Shown in pieces: positions 6,126-7,237 of a DNA stretch of 7,237 nt (its first letter is position 1; each line of letters opens with the position of its first letter). Position numbers and translations under genes: made by a program. This stretch comes from Saprospiraceae bacterium. GTDB lineage: Bacteria > Bacteroidota > Bacteroidia > Chitinophagales > Saprospiraceae. Where the stretch lies: positions 1 through 7,237 of the forward strand of contig JALZVN010000097.1 of assembly GCA_023299965.1 (NCBI GenBank), given 5' to 3'. The notes beneath the pieces are model-generated. The model was not told where the DNA came from. It saw only the letters and a program-made list of their open reading frames with translations, and searched no databases.

Positions 6126-7237
6126 TTGAAGCTATCTATTAAAGGGGTATTGTTTTTCTTTATCATATTCTGTGCGGGGCAGATGCATGGGCAGAGCTTG
6201 TCTGGAACAGTCACAGATGAAAATGGGGAACCCGTACCGTATGCCAATATTTTCGTCAAGGAATTGGCTTCAGGTACGTCAACAGACTTTGACGGAAATT
6301 TCTTTTTGCAGCTTGTCTCTTCTGGAGAATATAGCCTGGTGGTATCTGCCATCGGATATGAATCAAAAAATGTCTCTGCTATCCTACGCGAAGCGATAGA
6401 CTTTAAGGTCTATGCCACGCTGCAAACTTCTTCTATACAAATGGAAGAAATCATCGTAAAGGCTGAAAAAAAAGATAGAGCTTTTGGGATCATACGAAAG
6501 GCGATTGAGGCTAAGGATCAATTTAGAAATCCAGTGGAGAGCTCTACTAGTGAAATCTATATGCGTAGTTTCGAAAAACGAAACACCACTAAAAATAAAA
6601 AGCAACAGGATAAAATAGAAGAAGAAAAAATCATAAACGAGGATGGATCGCCGATAGACCCTTTTGAGGAAATGCAGCGAAAACTCGATGAAGAAATGAA
6701 CAGAGTGAACATGGTAGAAATGCAACTCACCATGCATCATCAAAAACCAAACAACTACAAAGAGATTCGCAATGCCTATTCCGTATATGGTCGTCAAGAA
6801 TCACTATATGTCCCTACCCTATCAGATATTAATTTTTCGTTTTACAAAAATCTCGTGAAGCTAAAAGGCATCTCGGATACTCCTGTCATTTCACCTATAA
6901 GCAATACTGCTATCCTCTCCTATAAATACAAGCTGATAGAAGCTACTGTAGCAGATGATGGTCAACTAGTCTATAAAATAAAAGTCATCCCTCGTAAAAA
7001 GGGGAATGGTACCATGTCTGGATTTATCTACATCAATGAAGGCTTGTGGAATATCCGTAGTCTAGATTTGAAGTTAAACAAAGGTGCCTCTAGAGCATAT
7101 GACGAATTCCGCATCAAACAAAGCTATAAGAAAATTGATGAGGTATGGATTATTGACAGGCAAGAGTTTGACTACAAAACAAAGGTTAGCAGTAGAAAGA
7201 CTTTTGAAGGTACTACGCTCATCACGATAGATGACTT
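6126..7237 (+). CDS. CarboxypepD_reg-like plus DUF5686 protein, N-terminal part (TTG start)
   Basis: The first 370 codons of a gene that runs off the right edge; the frame stays open throughout. Residues 1-23 form a signal peptide: MKLSIK, a hydrophobic core VLFFFIIFCAG, and probable cleavage near HGQ-SLSG. Residues about 25-112 are a carboxypeptidase-regulatory-like beta-sandwich (SGTVTDENGEPVPYANIFV, then STDFDGNF and SAIGYES), ending in the typical MEEIIVKA. From about residue 117 (AFGIIRKAIEAKD, then EIYMRSFEKR) the sequence fits DUF5686, a Bacteroidota envelope family that usually ends in a long beta-strand-rich, barrel-like region and totals roughly 800 residues or more; that part is outside the window. 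Residues about 150-200 form a strongly charged, probably helical insert. The start is TTG at 6126: an in-frame TAA at 6093-6095 closes the frame upstream, no ATG or GTG lies between, and the ATG at 6183 would delete most of the signal peptide. No Shine-Dalgarno is evident. Biochemical role unknown; it is transcribed away from the sugar operon. Confidence 0.88.
   Translation, partial: MKLSIKGVLFFFIIFCAGQMHGQSLSGTVTDENGEPVPYANIFVKELASGTSTDFDGNFFLQLVSSGEYSLVVSAIGYESKNVSAILREAIDFKVYATLQTSSIQMEEIIVKAEKKDRAFGIIRKAIEAKDQFRNPVESSTSEIYMRSFEKRNTTKNKKQQDKIEEEKIINEDGSPIDPFEEMQRKLDEEMNRVNMVEMQLTMHHQKPNNYKEIRNAYSVYGRQESLYVPTLSDINFSFYKNLVKLKGISDTPVISPISNTAILSYKYKLIEATVADDGQLVYKIKVIPRKKGNGTMSGFIYINEGLWNIRSLDLKLNKGASRAYDEFRIKQSYKKIDEVWIIDRQEFDYKTKVSSRKTFEGTTLITIDD

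Noticed and set aside
6005..6352. 115-codon minus-strand frame
   Set aside because: It overlaps the signal peptide and regulatory-like domain of the plus-strand gene, with no recognisable motif of its own.
6384..6797. 137-codon minus-strand frame rich in Phe and Tyr
   Set aside because: It is antisense to the DUF5686 gene; the aromatic richness is the reverse complement of its Lys/Glu-rich charged insert.

Overview
The window looks like a Bacteroidota chromosome, most plausibly an environmental Cytophagales- or Saprospirales-type organism. This is inferred from protein families: a carboxypeptidase-regulatory-like/DUF5686 outer-membrane protein, a large cytochrome c/PA14/beta-propeller/DUF1080 lipoprotein, a NupG-like MFS permease and a Gfo/Idh/MocA oxidoreductase starting with GMVGGG. 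AT-rich intergenic DNA and weak or absent Shine-Dalgarno sequences agree with this. No rRNA, tRNA, CRISPR array, intact insertion sequence or phage gene was seen.

Layout. Positions 1-5422 hold three genes, all on the minus strand, so transcription runs right to left. First is a 1243-residue multidomain lipoprotein (5422 to 1691), then a 403-residue NupG-like MFS transporter (1535 to 324), then the first 47 residues of a Gfo/Idh/MocA oxidoreductase (141 to the window edge). The gaps of 155 and 182 bp show no convincing terminator, so co-transcription is possible but not shown. Positions 5423-6125 are a 703-bp divergent intergenic region without a convincing gene. It contains a GC-rich island with hairpins at about 5732-5860. 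From 6126 to the right edge, on the plus strand, is the first 370 codons of a DUF5686 protein. It lacks an ATG at the natural start and appears to begin at TTG.

How the genes may work together. DUF1080 (PF06439) is now associated with cleavage of 3-keto-glycosides, and Gfo/Idh/MocA enzymes can oxidise or reduce sugar hydroxyls and ketones, including C3 of glucosides. The lipoprotein joins a DUF1080 domain to a sorbosone-dehydrogenase-like propeller, a single-heme cytochrome c and a PA14 module. A reasonable inference is an envelope-anchored sugar-oxidation and keto-glycoside-cleavage machine. The MFS protein would import the product and the cytoplasmic oxidoreductase would process it. The substrate cannot be read from sequence. 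The DUF5686 gene is divergent and probably unrelated.
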